DNA of 63,215 bases, taken from DAISJM01 sp036821485 (GTDB taxonomy: Bacteria > Verrucomicrobiota > Kiritimatiellia > CAIQIC01 > JAGNIJ01). Each line of letters opens with the position of its first letter. Positions within the stretch are counted from its first letter, which is position 1. The stretch spans positions 1-63,215 of the forward strand of contig DAISJM010000018.1 in the NCBI GenBank assembly GCA_036821485.1. Reading direction: 5' to 3'. A program made the translations under genes and the position numbers. Positions 1-9,184 of the stretch are shown here, in pieces. The notes below the pieces were generated by a model, which was not told the DNA's origin, did not search any database, and saw only the letters and a list, made by a program, of their open reading frames with translations.

Positions 1-562
1 GGGAGGGGATGCTCCAAGCGCCGGTGCCGAGTTTGGTGCAGTCGATCTTGATGTCCTTGCCGCTTGCGGGGTCCTTGTCGATCACCACGAGGGGGCCGCA
101 GACATCGCCGCCGCGCTCCTCGGGGATATAGCCAAGCTGTTCGCGATTGATCGCCAGCATGGCTTCCATGTCATCGAGGAGGGTGTCGCTTTCCGGCTGT
201 TCATCGAATCGGCATTCACCCCAGCTCTTGCTGTTGTAATAGACCTCACGTTTGCCGGCGATGTCGTCCTTGTCGAGCAGGTCGTTCTTGGTTGTTGCCA
301 GCAGGCGCATGGACTGGGCGAAGGTCTTCACGGTGTTGTAGGACAGCGTGCGCGTTGCGGTCTTGCCGAGGATCTCGAAATGGCCGCGCTTCACATCGTA
401 CTTCACGTTCGCCAGCGAACGGATCGGGAATTCCATCGAAGGTTTCTTGTTCTTCTTGATGATGTCGGTGTGAATATCACCGGCCACGTCCACGATTTTC
501 CCCGAGGCGGTCTTCTTGGAAACGACTTCGGGGGCGGAGGGGGCGCTGTGCTTCTTCGTCAT
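1..562 (-). CDS. top6A: DNA topoisomerase VI subunit A, 5' part only (runs off the window)
   Basis: Catalytic, Spo11-like subunit of the type IIB topoisomerase that makes transient double-strand breaks with 5'-tyrosyl links. The first 187 residues are visible; the rest lies left of position 1. Residues 105-110 (REVYYN) hold the tyrosine pair expected at the active site (Y108/Y109) in the winged-helix/CAP domain. They are followed by a stretch near residues 119-130 (FDEQPESDTLLDD) typical of the family. The Mg-binding Toprim domain is outside the window. The ATG at 562 is the only good start. The gene follows top6B on the same strand after a 132-bp gap. Topo VI is standard in archaea and plants but patchy in bacteria. 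Confidence 0.88.
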   Translation of the reverse strand, partial: MTKKHSAPSAPEVVSKKTASGKIVDVAGDIHTDIIKKNKKPSMEFPIRSLANVKYDVKRGHFEILGKTATRTLSYNTVKTFAQSMRLLATTKNDLLDKDDIAGKREVYYNSKSWGECRFDEQPESDTLLDDMEAMLAINREQLGYIPEERGGDVCGPLVVIDKDPASGKDIKIDCTKLGTGAWSIPS

Positions 563-694
563 GTCAGACACTCCTTGTGGGGTGGAGTACTGGAGTGGTG
601 GAGGGATGGAGTGATGGGGAAGAGGCTCTGGCCTCCCGACTCCCATTTGTGCTCTTCACTACTCCAATACTCCATGACTCCATCACTCCCTTCT
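563..694. repeat. Intergenic inverted repeat built of 'ACTCCATC'-like units
   Basis: This gap between top6B and top6A holds two arms made of short GGAGT/ACTCC units. The left arm (about 579-623) reads tggagtactggagtggtgga and onward. The right arm (about 657-691) is its approximate reverse complement (cactactccaatactcc and onward). They could form a long imperfect hairpin in the top6BA transcript. I see no ORF worth calling here. The pattern resembles simple dispersed hairpin repeats of PVC genomes (inference). Confidence 0.5.
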
Positions 695-2392
695 TCATAC
701 ATCCAAATGCGTTTTTTCCAGCATTCGACTCAGTTTGTTGATGATGGATTTCTCCTGCCGGTCGTCGAGATCGAGGATTTCCTTCAGGCCGAGCGCGAGA
801 TGGGGGATGTAGAGCTCGATATAGTTCCGCTTGCGTGCGGCCTCGGCCTCGCGCCGACGCTTGCTCAGATAGACGGACAGTTGGCGGCCGCATTCCTGCA
901 TGCCGTAGGTCATCTCACGGATGATTTCCTGGTAGTGCGCGATCGCTTCTTTGCTTTCACTGGTGAAGGGGACCCACACACTGGCCATGTGGACGAGGAC
1001 TACCATCGGCCCCAGCGGCAGGCCGTTCTTCGGCTGCGAGAGCCCGTAGGCCTTCCAGTTGACGCCGGTGACGGCTTCGCTGACGGCGCACGCGCCGGCC
1101 TGGTAGAGCAGGGGGACGCGATTGGCAAAGCGCATCACCCGCACGGGTTCATCGGCGCCGATTTCCTGTTTGGGATCGGGCTTGGCGTATGCGATACCGA
1201 CTTCAATCTGGAACGGGTTGCCGCGGTAGACTTCAGGGTCGCGCGTCACTGCCGTATAGAAGTCCGCCTCAATCTCTTTCTTCAATCCCGCGATGATTGC
1301 CTGCTCGCCGATGGGGGAGAGGCAATCGGTGGGCGGGCGCATGAGCTTGGTGTCCTGAATCGCCTTGTAGAGCGCCTCGCTTTCCTGGTGTGCAATTCGG
1401 GTGGGGTTGGCCTTGGGGTTCAGCTTCGCGCGCTCGCAGATTTCCAGTGCGGCCTTGTCGCTCACGCGGGAGAAATCCGTGGATAGCGCGCCGCGCAGGG
1501 TGCGTGCTGTCGCATCCTTCAGCATTTGCATCAGGATGCCGAGCTCAACACCGTGCGGGTGCGGCTTGATCTCGGTCGGCGGCTCGGGGAGCTTGTTCAC
1601 AGCGCGCGTGTAGGAGACGGAAGTGGACGCTGTCTTGGGATCCTCCGGTTTCTGGCCTTTAGGGTCGGACTTCTGCATCAAGGTCAGCCGGTAGTGGAGT
1701 GCCAGGTGCGGGTTCACGATGGCGCACTGCTTGAGGTATTCGTCGACCGAGAGCCGGCCGCGGACGTAGGCGGCCTCCATCTCGATGGAGACGCAGGTGC
1801 CGTGTTTGTACTGGATGTCCTTCTCCGGGCGGCCGTCGGGTTTCACGGGGTGGAAGGTGGGGAGCCACTCGACTTCCTCATCGGCGAGGACGGTGGGCTT
1901 GTTCGAGCGCGTATCGATCTGCACGTCGATGCGATGCGCGGTCTTGCTGCCCTTGATCTTGGAAAGAATCCGCGTGGAGTTGCCGGTGGTCAATTGACCG
2001 TACATACCCGCTGCGCTGATGCCGATACCCTGCTGGCCGCGGGACATGCGGAGACGGTGGAACTTCGAGCCGTAGAGCAGCTTCGCGAAGATCTTCGGGA
2101 TCTGCGTCTTCATGATGCCGGGACCATTGTCGGTGATGCTGACGCGGAAGCGATCATCGGCGGTCTGCTCGATGTCGATGCTGATCTCGGGGAGGATGCC
2201 GGCCTCTTCGCAGGCATCGAGCGAATTGTCCACGGCTTCCTTCACGCAGGTCATCAACGCCTTGCGGGGACTGTCAAACCCGAGCAGGTGGCGGTTCTTC
2301 AGGAAGAATTCGGAGACGGAGATTTCGCGCTGCTTCTGCGCCATAGTCTCGGCGGTTTCGGGTGCAGCGTTCTTCTTGGTGTTCTTGGCCAT
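695..2392 (-). CDS. top6B: DNA topoisomerase VI subunit B (GHKL ATPase)
   Basis: ATPase and clamp subunit of topoisomerase VI, 565 aa. GHKL/Bergerat-fold motifs are in order: N-box with E52, N56 and D59 (EAVDNSLDA); G1 motif DNGPGI at 88-93; glycine-rich lid SRGQQGIGISAAGM at 117-130. A transducer domain follows. The ATG at 2392 is chosen because an AAGGAG sits 6 nt upstream. A longer in-frame reading to 2707 would translate through the palindromic repeats at 2529-2578 and the opposite promoter, so it is rejected. It forms an operon with top6A downstream and is divergent from the TetR-efflux operon. Confidence 0.93.
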   Translation of the reverse strand: MAKNTKKNAAPETAETMAQKQREISVSEFFLKNRHLLGFDSPRKALMTCVKEAVDNSLDACEEAGILPEISIDIEQTADDRFRVSITDNGPGIMKTQIPKIFAKLLYGSKFHRLRMSRGQQGIGISAAGMYGQLTTGNSTRILSKIKGSKTAHRIDVQIDTRSNKPTVLADEEVEWLPTFHPVKPDGRPEKDIQYKHGTCVSIEMEAAYVRGRLSVDEYLKQCAIVNPHLALHYRLTLMQKSDPKGQKPEDPKTASTSVSYTRAVNKLPEPPTEIKPHPHGVELGILMQMLKDATARTLRGALSTDFSRVSDKAALEICERAKLNPKANPTRIAHQESEALYKAIQDTKLMRPPTDCLSPIGEQAIIAGLKKEIEADFYTAVTRDPEVYRGNPFQIEVGIAYAKPDPKQEIGADEPVRVMRFANRVPLLYQAGACAVSEAVTGVNWKAYGLSQPKNGLPLGPMVVLVHMASVWVPFTSESKEAIAHYQEIIREMTYGMQECGRQLSVYLSKRRREAEAARKRNYIELYIPHLALGLKEILDLDDRQEKSIINKLSRMLEKTHLDV

Positions 2393-2528
2393 AGCGCTCC
2401 TTGGAAAATTGAGGACTAAACTACCCGCGTGGGTCAAGAGGGGCAACGGGAAAGAGGGTTTTTTCCGAGGCGGCTCGCAGTGCTTGTGCGGCGACGCGGA
2501 CGGGAGTTGGGAAGTAGATGTGCTGCGA

Positions 2529-2578
2529 TTTTCCAAGGGTTGGAAAAATCGCTTCAGGATTTTCCAATGATTGGAAAA
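2529..2578. repeat. Palindromic repeat pair, locus 1 (TTTTCCAA-N3-TTGGAAAA, x2)
   Basis: Two 19-bp palindromes at 2529-2547 (centre GGG) and 2560-2578 (centre TGA), start to start 31 bp. The first extends outward as GCGA...TCGC. They lie in the 302-bp divergent region between top6B and the tetR promoter, so each transcript or promoter could be affected. The same element recurs at 9083, 29859, 31525 and 59643. Confidence 0.93.
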
Positions 2579-2611
2579 AGCGGGCGCGCGGGCAGGCTCA
2601 GCCGCCGGGTC

Positions 2612-2640
2612 TTGACACGAGGCGCGGGTGGGGTTATTAG
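2612..2640 (+). promoter_or_regulatory. Sigma-70-type promoter of the TetR-RND operon
   Basis: TTGACA at 2612-2617, a 17-bp spacer, then TATTAG at 2635-2640. The predicted start of transcription is near 2647, inside the palindrome at 2644-2666, which gives a simple repressor-blocked promoter. Confidence 0.75.
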
Positions 2641-2643
2641 TTA

Positions 2644-2666
2644 AACATCTGTTTGAAACAAATGTT
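2644..2666. promoter_or_regulatory. Putative TetR operator (23-bp palindrome)
   Basis: AACATCTGTTT, central G, AAACAAATGTT: 10 of 11 positions are symmetrical. It abuts the -10 box and lies 29 bp before the TetR start codon, as expected for an autoregulated TetR-family repressor of an efflux operon. Binding by the neighbouring regulator is inferred. Confidence 0.75.
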
Positions 2667-2694
2667 GGGTGTGCATTGTTGTGTGAGGAAAAGA

Positions 2695-3354
2695 ATGACG
2701 CAACCATCTGATAATAAAGGCGATGCGAAGGCTCGCATCATGCACGCGGCCTTGTGCGAATTCGCGGTGATGGGGTTCGACGCGGCTACGGTCCGCAGCA
2801 TCTGTGAAGCGGCTGGCGTGAACGTTGCGGCGGTGAACTACTACTTCAACTCCAAGGAGAATCTCTACCACGAGGTCATTCGGGCGCAGTTTGAGGATTT
2901 CGGAGTTCAGCTCATTCGTATCCCCGACAAGGTCCACGACGAGGCCTCGTGGCGTGCGGCAGTGCACGAGTGGGTGCTGCACAGCCTGCAGATTGTTGTC
3001 GATGATAACCCGCCGCACGTCTGGGTGAATCGCCTCTTCATGAATGAGCGGCACCATCCTTCGAGTCAGTTGCCGCTGCTCCTCGACAGCTTCTTCAAAC
3101 CGGTGGACGAGAGCCTTCGTCGCCTGATTCGGATGGGGATGCCTGCGGGGGCGGATGAGATGGATGTTCAGATCTGGGCTACATCCGTTCATGGGCAGGT
3201 CAGCATGTTGGGGCAGCGGTCGGGGCCGTGGAAGAAGATACTCCTGCCGCCAGACGCGGAGCGGGGGCGGTGGCTGTTGAAGATGGCGGAACATATTTCG
3301 AGCAGGATCATTTCGGAACTCAAGTATCGGCCGGCGACGGAGAAGACCCCATGA
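2695..3354 (+). CDS. TetR-family transcriptional regulator of the efflux operon
   Basis: A 219-aa DNA-binding repressor. The N-terminal helix-turn-helix spans about residues 32-51 (TVRSICEAAGVNVAAVNYYF), the usual TetR recognition helix. The C-terminal half resembles the YbiH/CerR-type ligand domain. The ATG at 2695 is preferred over TTG 2653 and ATG 2662 because GAGGAA lies just upstream and the earlier codons fall inside the operator. Its last codon overlaps the next start (ATGA at 3351-3354), so it is translationally coupled to the outer-membrane channel gene. It probably represses the whole operon and is released by an efflux substrate; the ligand is unknown. Confidence 0.88.
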   Translation: MTQPSDNKGDAKARIMHAALCEFAVMGFDAATVRSICEAAGVNVAAVNYYFNSKENLYHEVIRAQFEDFGVQLIRIPDKVHDEASWRAAVHEWVLHSLQIVVDDNPPHVWVNRLFMNERHHPSSQLPLLLDSFFKPVDESLRRLIRMGMPAGADEMDVQIWATSVHGQVSMLGQRSGPWKKILLPPDAERGRWLLKMAEHISSRIISELKYRPATEKTP

Positions 3355-4775
3355 AAACCCTGTCGAAGATCGGTGACATTTCCAGGTTTGTGGTGGTGCT
3401 GGCCCTTGGCTGGGCCGTGTCCGGATGCGGGACGATGAATCCCGAGAAGACGAGGGCGCGTCACGCGGAGGGCTATCGTGAGGATCTTCTGGCTGAGACG
3501 ACGCACGTGCTGGAGCATTACACGAATCGTCTATCGATGGCCGACTGTCTTGCCCTTGCGCGCGAACGCAGCCTGTCGCTCACCGTGTCGCGGCTTGAGG
3601 AGCGGCTGGCAAGGATCAACCGGCAGACGGCGTTCAGCGCGTTCCTGCCGCAGGTGGAATACGAGTTCCAATCGGTGAATCTCAGCAAGCCGCCGGAGAA
3701 AGCCATCAGCGGCGGGGTTGTGCAAATGCAGGATCAGAATGTGAGGGAAGGCGCGCTGCGGATTGTGCAGCCGGTCTTCACGCCGAATGCGTGGCTGATG
3801 TATGTCTCGGCGCGTCGTGGCGCGGATATTCAGAAGTTGGCGCGCCAGCGGGCGGAGCAGCTGTTGGACCTTCAGGTCGTGAATCTCTTCTATCAGTACA
3901 CAACGCTGGCGGATCGCGTGGAATCGACCCGCCGGGGGCTGGAGTCGGCCGCCGAGTTGCAGAAGGAATCGGCGGCGCTTTTCCGCGAGGGCTATCTGCT
4001 GGAGGCCGATCTGCGGAAGGTGGATACGCTGCAGGCGAGTCGCGCGCAGCAGCTCTCGGCGCTGGAGCGGCAGCTTGGGCTGGCGAAATCGCGTTTGCTC
4101 GAGGCGTTGAATCTGTGGCCGCTGGCAGACGTGACCTTCGACACGGAGTCGCTGGCAAAGGCGGTGGCAGAGCCCGACGTCGCGGGCCGCGGAGTGGAAG
4201 AGTGCATCTACACAGCCCTCACGAACCGCCTGGAGTTGTTCGCGGGCGACCGGGGCATTGAGCTGAGAAAGAACGAAATCCTGCGTTCGATTGCCCTCTT
4301 CCTTCCGAATCTCTACGGCTTTGCGAATTTCTACACGACATCGGATTCCTATACGGTGAACGATCAATATTGGGGCAGCGGGTTGCAGGGGACGATGTCG
4401 GTGTTTGCTGGTTTCCGCAATGTCAACGCGTACCGGGCGGCGCGCGCAAATCTGAAGCAGGCCTACGTCGAACGCGAGGAGCAGTCGATGTCGATCATGG
4501 TGCAGGTGATCGAAGCGTGGAAGAACCTGCAGGATGTCGGCGGGCAACTCGACGTGGCGCGCCAGGCCGCGGAGGCGGCGCGGCTCGACATGGCCTCCGC
4601 CAAGGCGTCGTACGATGCGGGTACGGAGAGTTTTTCGAGCTGTCTGCAGGCAACGGCCGCGAGCGAGTCGGCCGAAGCGGCCTTGCGGGCGGCTGACAAT
4701 GCGAAGGCCGTGGCGCTGTATGTGTTCAACGATGTGATGGGTCTGAACAAGGAAGCGAGAAATGAAAACAAATAG
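3351..4775 (+). CDS. TolC-like outer-membrane efflux lipoprotein
   Basis: Outer-membrane channel of a tripartite pump, 474 aa. It has a lipoprotein signal peptide with lipobox VSGC (cysteine about residue 26), followed by two long helical OEP repeats rich in Ala, Glu, Arg and Leu, as in OprM/TolC. A start at 3351 fits the coding-frame overlap with tetR and gives a proper signal peptide; the frame stays open upstream to 3228, but that would add a non-signal leader. It overlaps the following adaptor gene by 14 nt. The order is regulator, channel, adaptor, pump. Confidence 0.87.
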   Translation: MKTLSKIGDISRFVVVLALGWAVSGCGTMNPEKTRARHAEGYREDLLAETTHVLEHYTNRLSMADCLALARERSLSLTVSRLEERLARINRQTAFSAFLPQVEYEFQSVNLSKPPEKAISGGVVQMQDQNVREGALRIVQPVFTPNAWLMYVSARRGADIQKLARQRAEQLLDLQVVNLFYQYTTLADRVESTRRGLESAAELQKESAALFREGYLLEADLRKVDTLQASRAQQLSALERQLGLAKSRLLEALNLWPLADVTFDTESLAKAVAEPDVAGRGVEECIYTALTNRLELFAGDRGIELRKNEILRSIALFLPNLYGFANFYTTSDSYTVNDQYWGSGLQGTMSVFAGFRNVNAYRAARANLKQAYVEREEQSMSIMVQVIEAWKNLQDVGGQLDVARQAAEAARLDMASAKASYDAGTESFSSCLQATAASESAEAALRAADNAKAVALYVFNDVMGLNKEARNENK

Positions 4776-5922
4776 CATTTGTCTCTTGAGCATGGTGTTG
4801 GCCTTGGCGCTGCTGGGCGGTGGGGTGGGCTGTGGTCGCAAAAAGGCGGTGGGAGCCGCGGCGCGCGTGATCAAGATCACGACCGTGCAGCCGGTCGTAC
4901 GGACCTTCCGAAGCAGCCTGCGGGTGCAGGGCACGGTGGAGGCGAAAAACACGGCGGGCATGGCGGCGCTGGTTGGTGGCATCGTCGAGGAGCTGTTCGT
5001 GGATGAGGGGGACGAGGTGAAAGCGGGGGCCTCGCTGTTCCAGACGGACAAGAAGAACCTTGAGAATCAGGTTCAGATTGCGCGGGACAACGTGAAGGTG
5101 GCGGCCGCGTCGAAGGTCGAAGCGGATGCGGCATGTCGGCAGGCGGATGCGATGTTCCAGAAGGCGAATGCGGATTATCAGCGCGCGAAGAAACTTTACG
5201 AGGTCGACAAGGCCATCACGCTGGATGCCTTTGAGCGAGCCGAGACGACGTTCAAACAAGCGGACGCCGGGTTGGCCCGAGCGAAGGCGGCTGCGGAACT
5301 GGCTGCGGCCCGTGAGACGCAGGCGGCCTCTTCGCTGGGGATTGCCGAGAAGCAGTTGGAGGATTCGCTGGTCAAAGCCCCGTTCGACGGCGTGATTACG
5401 CGCAAGCACCTGGAGGCCGGTGAATATGCCAAGGCCGGAGACATGGTGGTCATGCTGGAGGATCCTTCGGTGCTGGAGGTGTCCTTTGTACTCGCCGCGC
5501 AGCACTACGAATTGGTGAAAGCCGGCGAGACGAAGTTGCATCTCCTGGCGGGCGCGCAGGATCGGGGTGAAGCCGTGGCGTACTACAAGTCACCAGCGGT
5601 CAATCCGGTGACGAGAACGTTCGAAGTGAAGGCCGGCATTTCGGATGCGGCGGGGTTTGCGCCGGGCATGCTGTGCGACGTGGATGTCACGGTTGGAGAT
5701 CGTGAGGGGTTGGGTGTTCCCGATGTGGCCGTGGGACGTCGCAGTGGGCAGCCGGTGGTATTTGTGGTCAAGGGCGGCAAGGCTTCGGCTCAACCCGTGA
5801 AACCCGGATGGAGTGAGGGCGGGTTTACGGAGTTGCTTGATGCGGATGCCTTGTCGGGCGCCGACGTCGCGGTGGAAGGGCTTTCGTTCCTGAACGACGG
5901 GGACACCGTTCGTCTCAATTGA
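4762..5922 (+). CDS. RND efflux periplasmic adaptor (membrane fusion protein)
   Basis: 386-aa HlyD/AcrA-type adaptor bridging the inner-membrane pump and the TolC-like channel. N-terminal lipoprotein signal (lipobox near GVGCG, about residues 21-25). A biotinyl-lipoyl half at about 50-95 (GTVEAKNTAGMAALVGGIV region) is followed by an alpha-hairpin of Ala/Lys/Glu-rich coiled coil at about 95-195. The second lipoyl half follows (VKAPFDGVITRK), then a beta-barrel. It ends 19 nt before the pump gene. Confidence 0.9.
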   Translation: MKTNSICLLSMVLALALLGGGVGCGRKKAVGAAARVIKITTVQPVVRTFRSSLRVQGTVEAKNTAGMAALVGGIVEELFVDEGDEVKAGASLFQTDKKNLENQVQIARDNVKVAAASKVEADAACRQADAMFQKANADYQRAKKLYEVDKAITLDAFERAETTFKQADAGLARAKAAAELAAARETQAASSLGIAEKQLEDSLVKAPFDGVITRKHLEAGEYAKAGDMVVMLEDPSVLEVSFVLAAQHYELVKAGETKLHLLAGAQDRGEAVAYYKSPAVNPVTRTFEVKAGISDAAGFAPGMLCDVDVTVGDREGLGVPDVAVGRRSGQPVVFVVKGGKASAQPVKPGWSEGGFTELLDADALSGADVAVEGLSFLNDGDTVRLN

Positions 5923-5941
5923 TGTAAGAAAGGGCGCGACC

Positions 5942-8900
5942 ATGTTCCTATCCAACGCATCCATCAAGAGGCCGATCGCCATGACCACGGTTATCCTGGT
6001 CCTGACGGTGTTCGGCCTGTTGGCCTATCGAAACATCGGGGTCGACCTGATGCCGCAAGTGGAGATGCCGTTCATTACGATCGTGACGGTGTATCCCGGG
6101 GCCTCTGCAGACGAGATCGAGACTTCGGTGGCCAAGAAGATCGAAGATGCCGTGGTGGCCGTGGACGGTATTCGCCATCTCGACTCCACGTGCATGAACA
6201 ACGTCTGCCAGACGATGATCGAGTTCAATCTCGGTCGTGACGTGGACTTTGCCGCGATGGACGTGCGCGAGAAGATTGATCTTATACGGCAGGATCTGCC
6301 GGACGCGGTTGAGGACCCCAAGATCCTGAAGTTCGACATCAACGCGCGGCCGGTGGTGACGTTGGCGCTGGCGGGCGATTTGCCGGTGGACGAGTTGTAC
6401 GACTACGCCGACAACCGGCTCCGTGACCGGTTGTCTACACTGGAGGGTGTGGCCAACGTAGAGGTGGTCGGTGGCGCGAAGAGGGAAGTCCACATCCTCG
6501 TCGACAGAGACAAGCTGGCGTCAAAGGGACTTACCACGCCGGATCTGGTCAATGCGATTGCTGCGAACAATGTGAAGATCCCGTCCGGCACGCTTAAGGC
6601 TGGTCAGCGTGAATTCTCCGTCACCTTCGATGGCGAGGCTACGAGGATTCAGGATCTTGGCGATATCCAAGTGGGGGTGCTGGCGGGCGAACGCGTCTAC
6701 CTGCGTGATGTGGCACGGATCGAGATGGGGACGGAACGCGTCGAGACGGAGGCCTTCATTCGTGGGAAATCCTGTATTGCCATTCGGGTGGTCAAGAAAG
6801 GCGAGGCCAATGCGGTCAAAGTGGTGAACCGGGTTCGCGCGGCGTTGGATGGAATCCGCCAGGAACTGCCCGGGGGGATGGAGCTGATTTGGTTCCGCGA
6901 CGACGGCGAGTATATCGAATCGACCGTGCGGGATGGGTGGAGCAGTGTTATTCAAGGTGTTCTGCTGACGGGTGCGATTCTGCTGCTCTTCCTCCAAGAT
7001 ATCCGGACGGCTTTTGTGGCATTTGTGAGTATCCCGGCGTCCATCGTGATTTCCTTCGCGGTCATGCCGTCGCTCGGCTACACGCTGAACACACCGACGA
7101 TGACGGCCTTCGGTTTGTCAGTGGGTATCCTTGTCACCAATTCCATCGTGGTGCTGGAGAATATTGCCGCGAAACTTTCCGGGCATCGCGACCATGTGAA
7201 GGACGACGTGCAGAAGGCGACAGCGGGTGTGGCCGTGGCCGTATTGGCCAGCGCACTGACGAACATCGTGGTGTTCGTGCCCGTGGGCATGATGAAGAGC
7301 TTGAGCGGTCGCATGCTGAGTTGCTTCGGCGTGGTGATCGCTTCGGCAACGCTCGCGTCGCTGTTGATCAGTTTCACCCTGACGCCGATTCTGGCGATGA
7401 TTCTCCTTAGGAAGGAGTCCGGGTTCAATAAGCACCTGCAATGGATATTCGGTCCCTGGCAGCGGTTCTACGCGAGACTGGAGGCCGCCTATCATCGTTC
7501 GCTCGAACGGATATCGAAGAGGGCGGGGCTCGTGGTGGGTGTGACGCTGATTGTTCTGGTGGTGTCGCTCATCACGATTGCGCCGCGCGTGTCGATGACC
7601 TTTGTGCCGCAGGCGGATCAGGGCGAGGTTACGATCAAGCTCGAGTATCCCGGCGACTTCAACGTGGAAGAAACCGGTCGCCGGGCGGCGGCCGTGGCCG
7701 AGAAGATTGCAGCACAACCTGGAGTGACGGAAGCCATGGTCATTGCCGGGAAAGTGCAGGGCATGCTGGGTCAAGTCTCCGAGGGCCCGTATCTGGCAGA
7801 GATACAGGTCAGGCTTGTGCCTAAGACGGAGAGGAAAAAGGGCATCGAGGCCTTCCGTGACGAGCTTCGGCAAATGCTCCTGAGCGAGCCCGGCTGCCAG
7901 TATTCGGTGATGATTCCATCCACGATCGGCGGCGCTTCGAAGATGATCGAGGCCAAGATTGCCGGCGATGACCTGGACGTTCTGGCCAAACTCGGTCGCG
8001 AGGCTGCAACCATTGCCGAGGAGAGTCCGCTGACCGTCGACATCGAGCACTCCGTGCGCGTCGGAAAACCCGAACTGCGGGTATATCCCGACTTGCCGGT
8101 GTTGCACGATATGAACGTGCCGGCTCGAAGTCTTGGACTCGCGCTTCGCGGGAACATCGAAGGTCTGAAGGCGGCCACCTTCAAGAAGGGTGACCGGACC
8201 TACGATATTCGCGTGAAACTCGAGGAGCAACCGGGTCGCGAGCAAGTACGCGCGATGAATCTTCCGCAGCCCGATGGCCGGCCACTCAATATTGATGCTC
8301 TTGCACGAATCGAGCCGGATGAGCAGCCGGTGCAGATCATCCGCAGCGAGAAGCAGCGCGTGGTACGGCTCTACGCGGATCTCGCACCCGGCGCCGGTCT
8401 GGGCAACGCGGTGACAGCTCTCCGGACGTCGGTCGAGAAGATCCTTCCCGCAGGCTACAGCCTGACGTTCACCGGTATGTCGGAGAAGATGGCAGAGGCC
8501 TTTGGCGAGTTCGGGAGCGTGACGATGATCGCGATTCTGCTGACTTACCTGCTGCTCGCTGCGATTCTCGAATCATGGACGCAGCCGTTGATGATCATGA
8601 TGACGGTGCCGTTTGCGTATCTCGGTGTTTTCGGGATTCTTTGGATCACCCGTTTGCCCTTGTCGATCCTTGGCCTGCTCGGCGGTGTCATGCTGATCGG
8701 CGTGGTGGTGAACAACGCGATCCTGATGATGGACGAAGTGAACGTGCTTCGGCGGGAACGGGGCATGCACAAGCGCGAGGCGATGTTGAAGGCGGCGACG
8801 CACAAGTTCCGCCCGATCTTCATGACATCGATGGCGGCGGTGCTGGGCATGTTGCCGATGGCGATGGGGCGTGGGCTCGGCAGTGAGATTCGCGCAAGCA

Positions 8901-9073
8901 TTGGGGTGGGGTCTGTGGGTGGCATGGTTGTATCGAGCATTCTCTCGCTGTACTTCATACCGCTTCTCTACATTCTCGTGGGCCAGACGGATCGCAGCCA
9001 GGACAAAAAGTCGCACAAACTGGAAGCTGAGACGCCGTCGGAACCCGTGCGCGCACCGGATTCCGAGCGCTGA
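5942..9073 (+). CDS. RND-family efflux transporter (AcrB/MdtB type)
   Basis: 1043-aa inner-membrane proton-driven pump of normal family length. It begins MFLSNASIKRPIAMTTVILVL, the standard RND first helix. Two sets of TM helices and two large periplasmic porter loops are visible; the TM cluster near residues 330-490 and another near 850-1020 carry typical motifs (for example GVVVNNAILMMDE near 920). It clusters with HAE-1-like multidrug pumps, but the substrate cannot be read from sequence. It is the last gene of the TetR operon and is followed by palindrome locus 2. Confidence 0.92.
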   Translation: MFLSNASIKRPIAMTTVILVLTVFGLLAYRNIGVDLMPQVEMPFITIVTVYPGASADEIETSVAKKIEDAVVAVDGIRHLDSTCMNNVCQTMIEFNLGRDVDFAAMDVREKIDLIRQDLPDAVEDPKILKFDINARPVVTLALAGDLPVDELYDYADNRLRDRLSTLEGVANVEVVGGAKREVHILVDRDKLASKGLTTPDLVNAIAANNVKIPSGTLKAGQREFSVTFDGEATRIQDLGDIQVGVLAGERVYLRDVARIEMGTERVETEAFIRGKSCIAIRVVKKGEANAVKVVNRVRAALDGIRQELPGGMELIWFRDDGEYIESTVRDGWSSVIQGVLLTGAILLLFLQDIRTAFVAFVSIPASIVISFAVMPSLGYTLNTPTMTAFGLSVGILVTNSIVVLENIAAKLSGHRDHVKDDVQKATAGVAVAVLASALTNIVVFVPVGMMKSLSGRMLSCFGVVIASATLASLLISFTLTPILAMILLRKESGFNKHLQWIFGPWQRFYARLEAAYHRSLERISKRAGLVVGVTLIVLVVSLITIAPRVSMTFVPQADQGEVTIKLEYPGDFNVEETGRRAAAVAEKIAAQPGVTEAMVIAGKVQGMLGQVSEGPYLAEIQVRLVPKTERKKGIEAFRDELRQMLLSEPGCQYSVMIPSTIGGASKMIEAKIAGDDLDVLAKLGREAATIAEESPLTVDIEHSVRVGKPELRVYPDLPVLHDMNVPARSLGLALRGNIEGLKAATFKKGDRTYDIRVKLEEQPGREQVRAMNLPQPDGRPLNIDALARIEPDEQPVQIIRSEKQRVVRLYADLAPGAGLGNAVTALRTSVEKILPAGYSLTFTGMSEKMAEAFGEFGSVTMIAILLTYLLLAAILESWTQPLMIMMTVPFAYLGVFGILWITRLPLSILGLLGGVMLIGVVVNNAILMMDEVNVLRRERGMHKREAMLKAATHKFRPIFMTSMAAVLGMLPMAMGRGLGSEIRASIGVGSVGGMVVSSILSLYFIPLLYILVGQTDRSQDKKSHKLEAETPSEPVRAPDSER

Positions 9074-9082
9074 GTCGGTGAT

Positions 9083-9132
9083 TTTTCCAATCCTTGGAAA
9101 AATGCGGAGCGGTTTTTCCAAGGGTTGGAAAA
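9083..9132. repeat. Palindromic repeat pair, locus 2
   Basis: TTTTCCAA-TCC-TTGGAAAA at 9083-9101 and TTTTCCAA-GGG-TTGGAAAA at 9114-9132, start to start 31 bp. They sit between the end of the RND gene (9073) and the next start (9185). Confidence 0.93.
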
Positions 9133-9184
9133 TCTTCGCCCGGTCAGGCTGTGTCTGCCATACTATGGCCATGGGAGGGCGGTT

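Noticed and set aside
2393..2707. N-terminal extension of top6B by 105 residues
   Set aside because: Would translate the palindromic pair and the opposite promoter; a good AAGGAG lies before ATG 2392.
3531..5051. 506-codon minus-strand reading over the TolC-like and adaptor genes
   Set aside because: Antisense shadow; the plus-strand genes have signal peptides, overlaps and conserved motifs.
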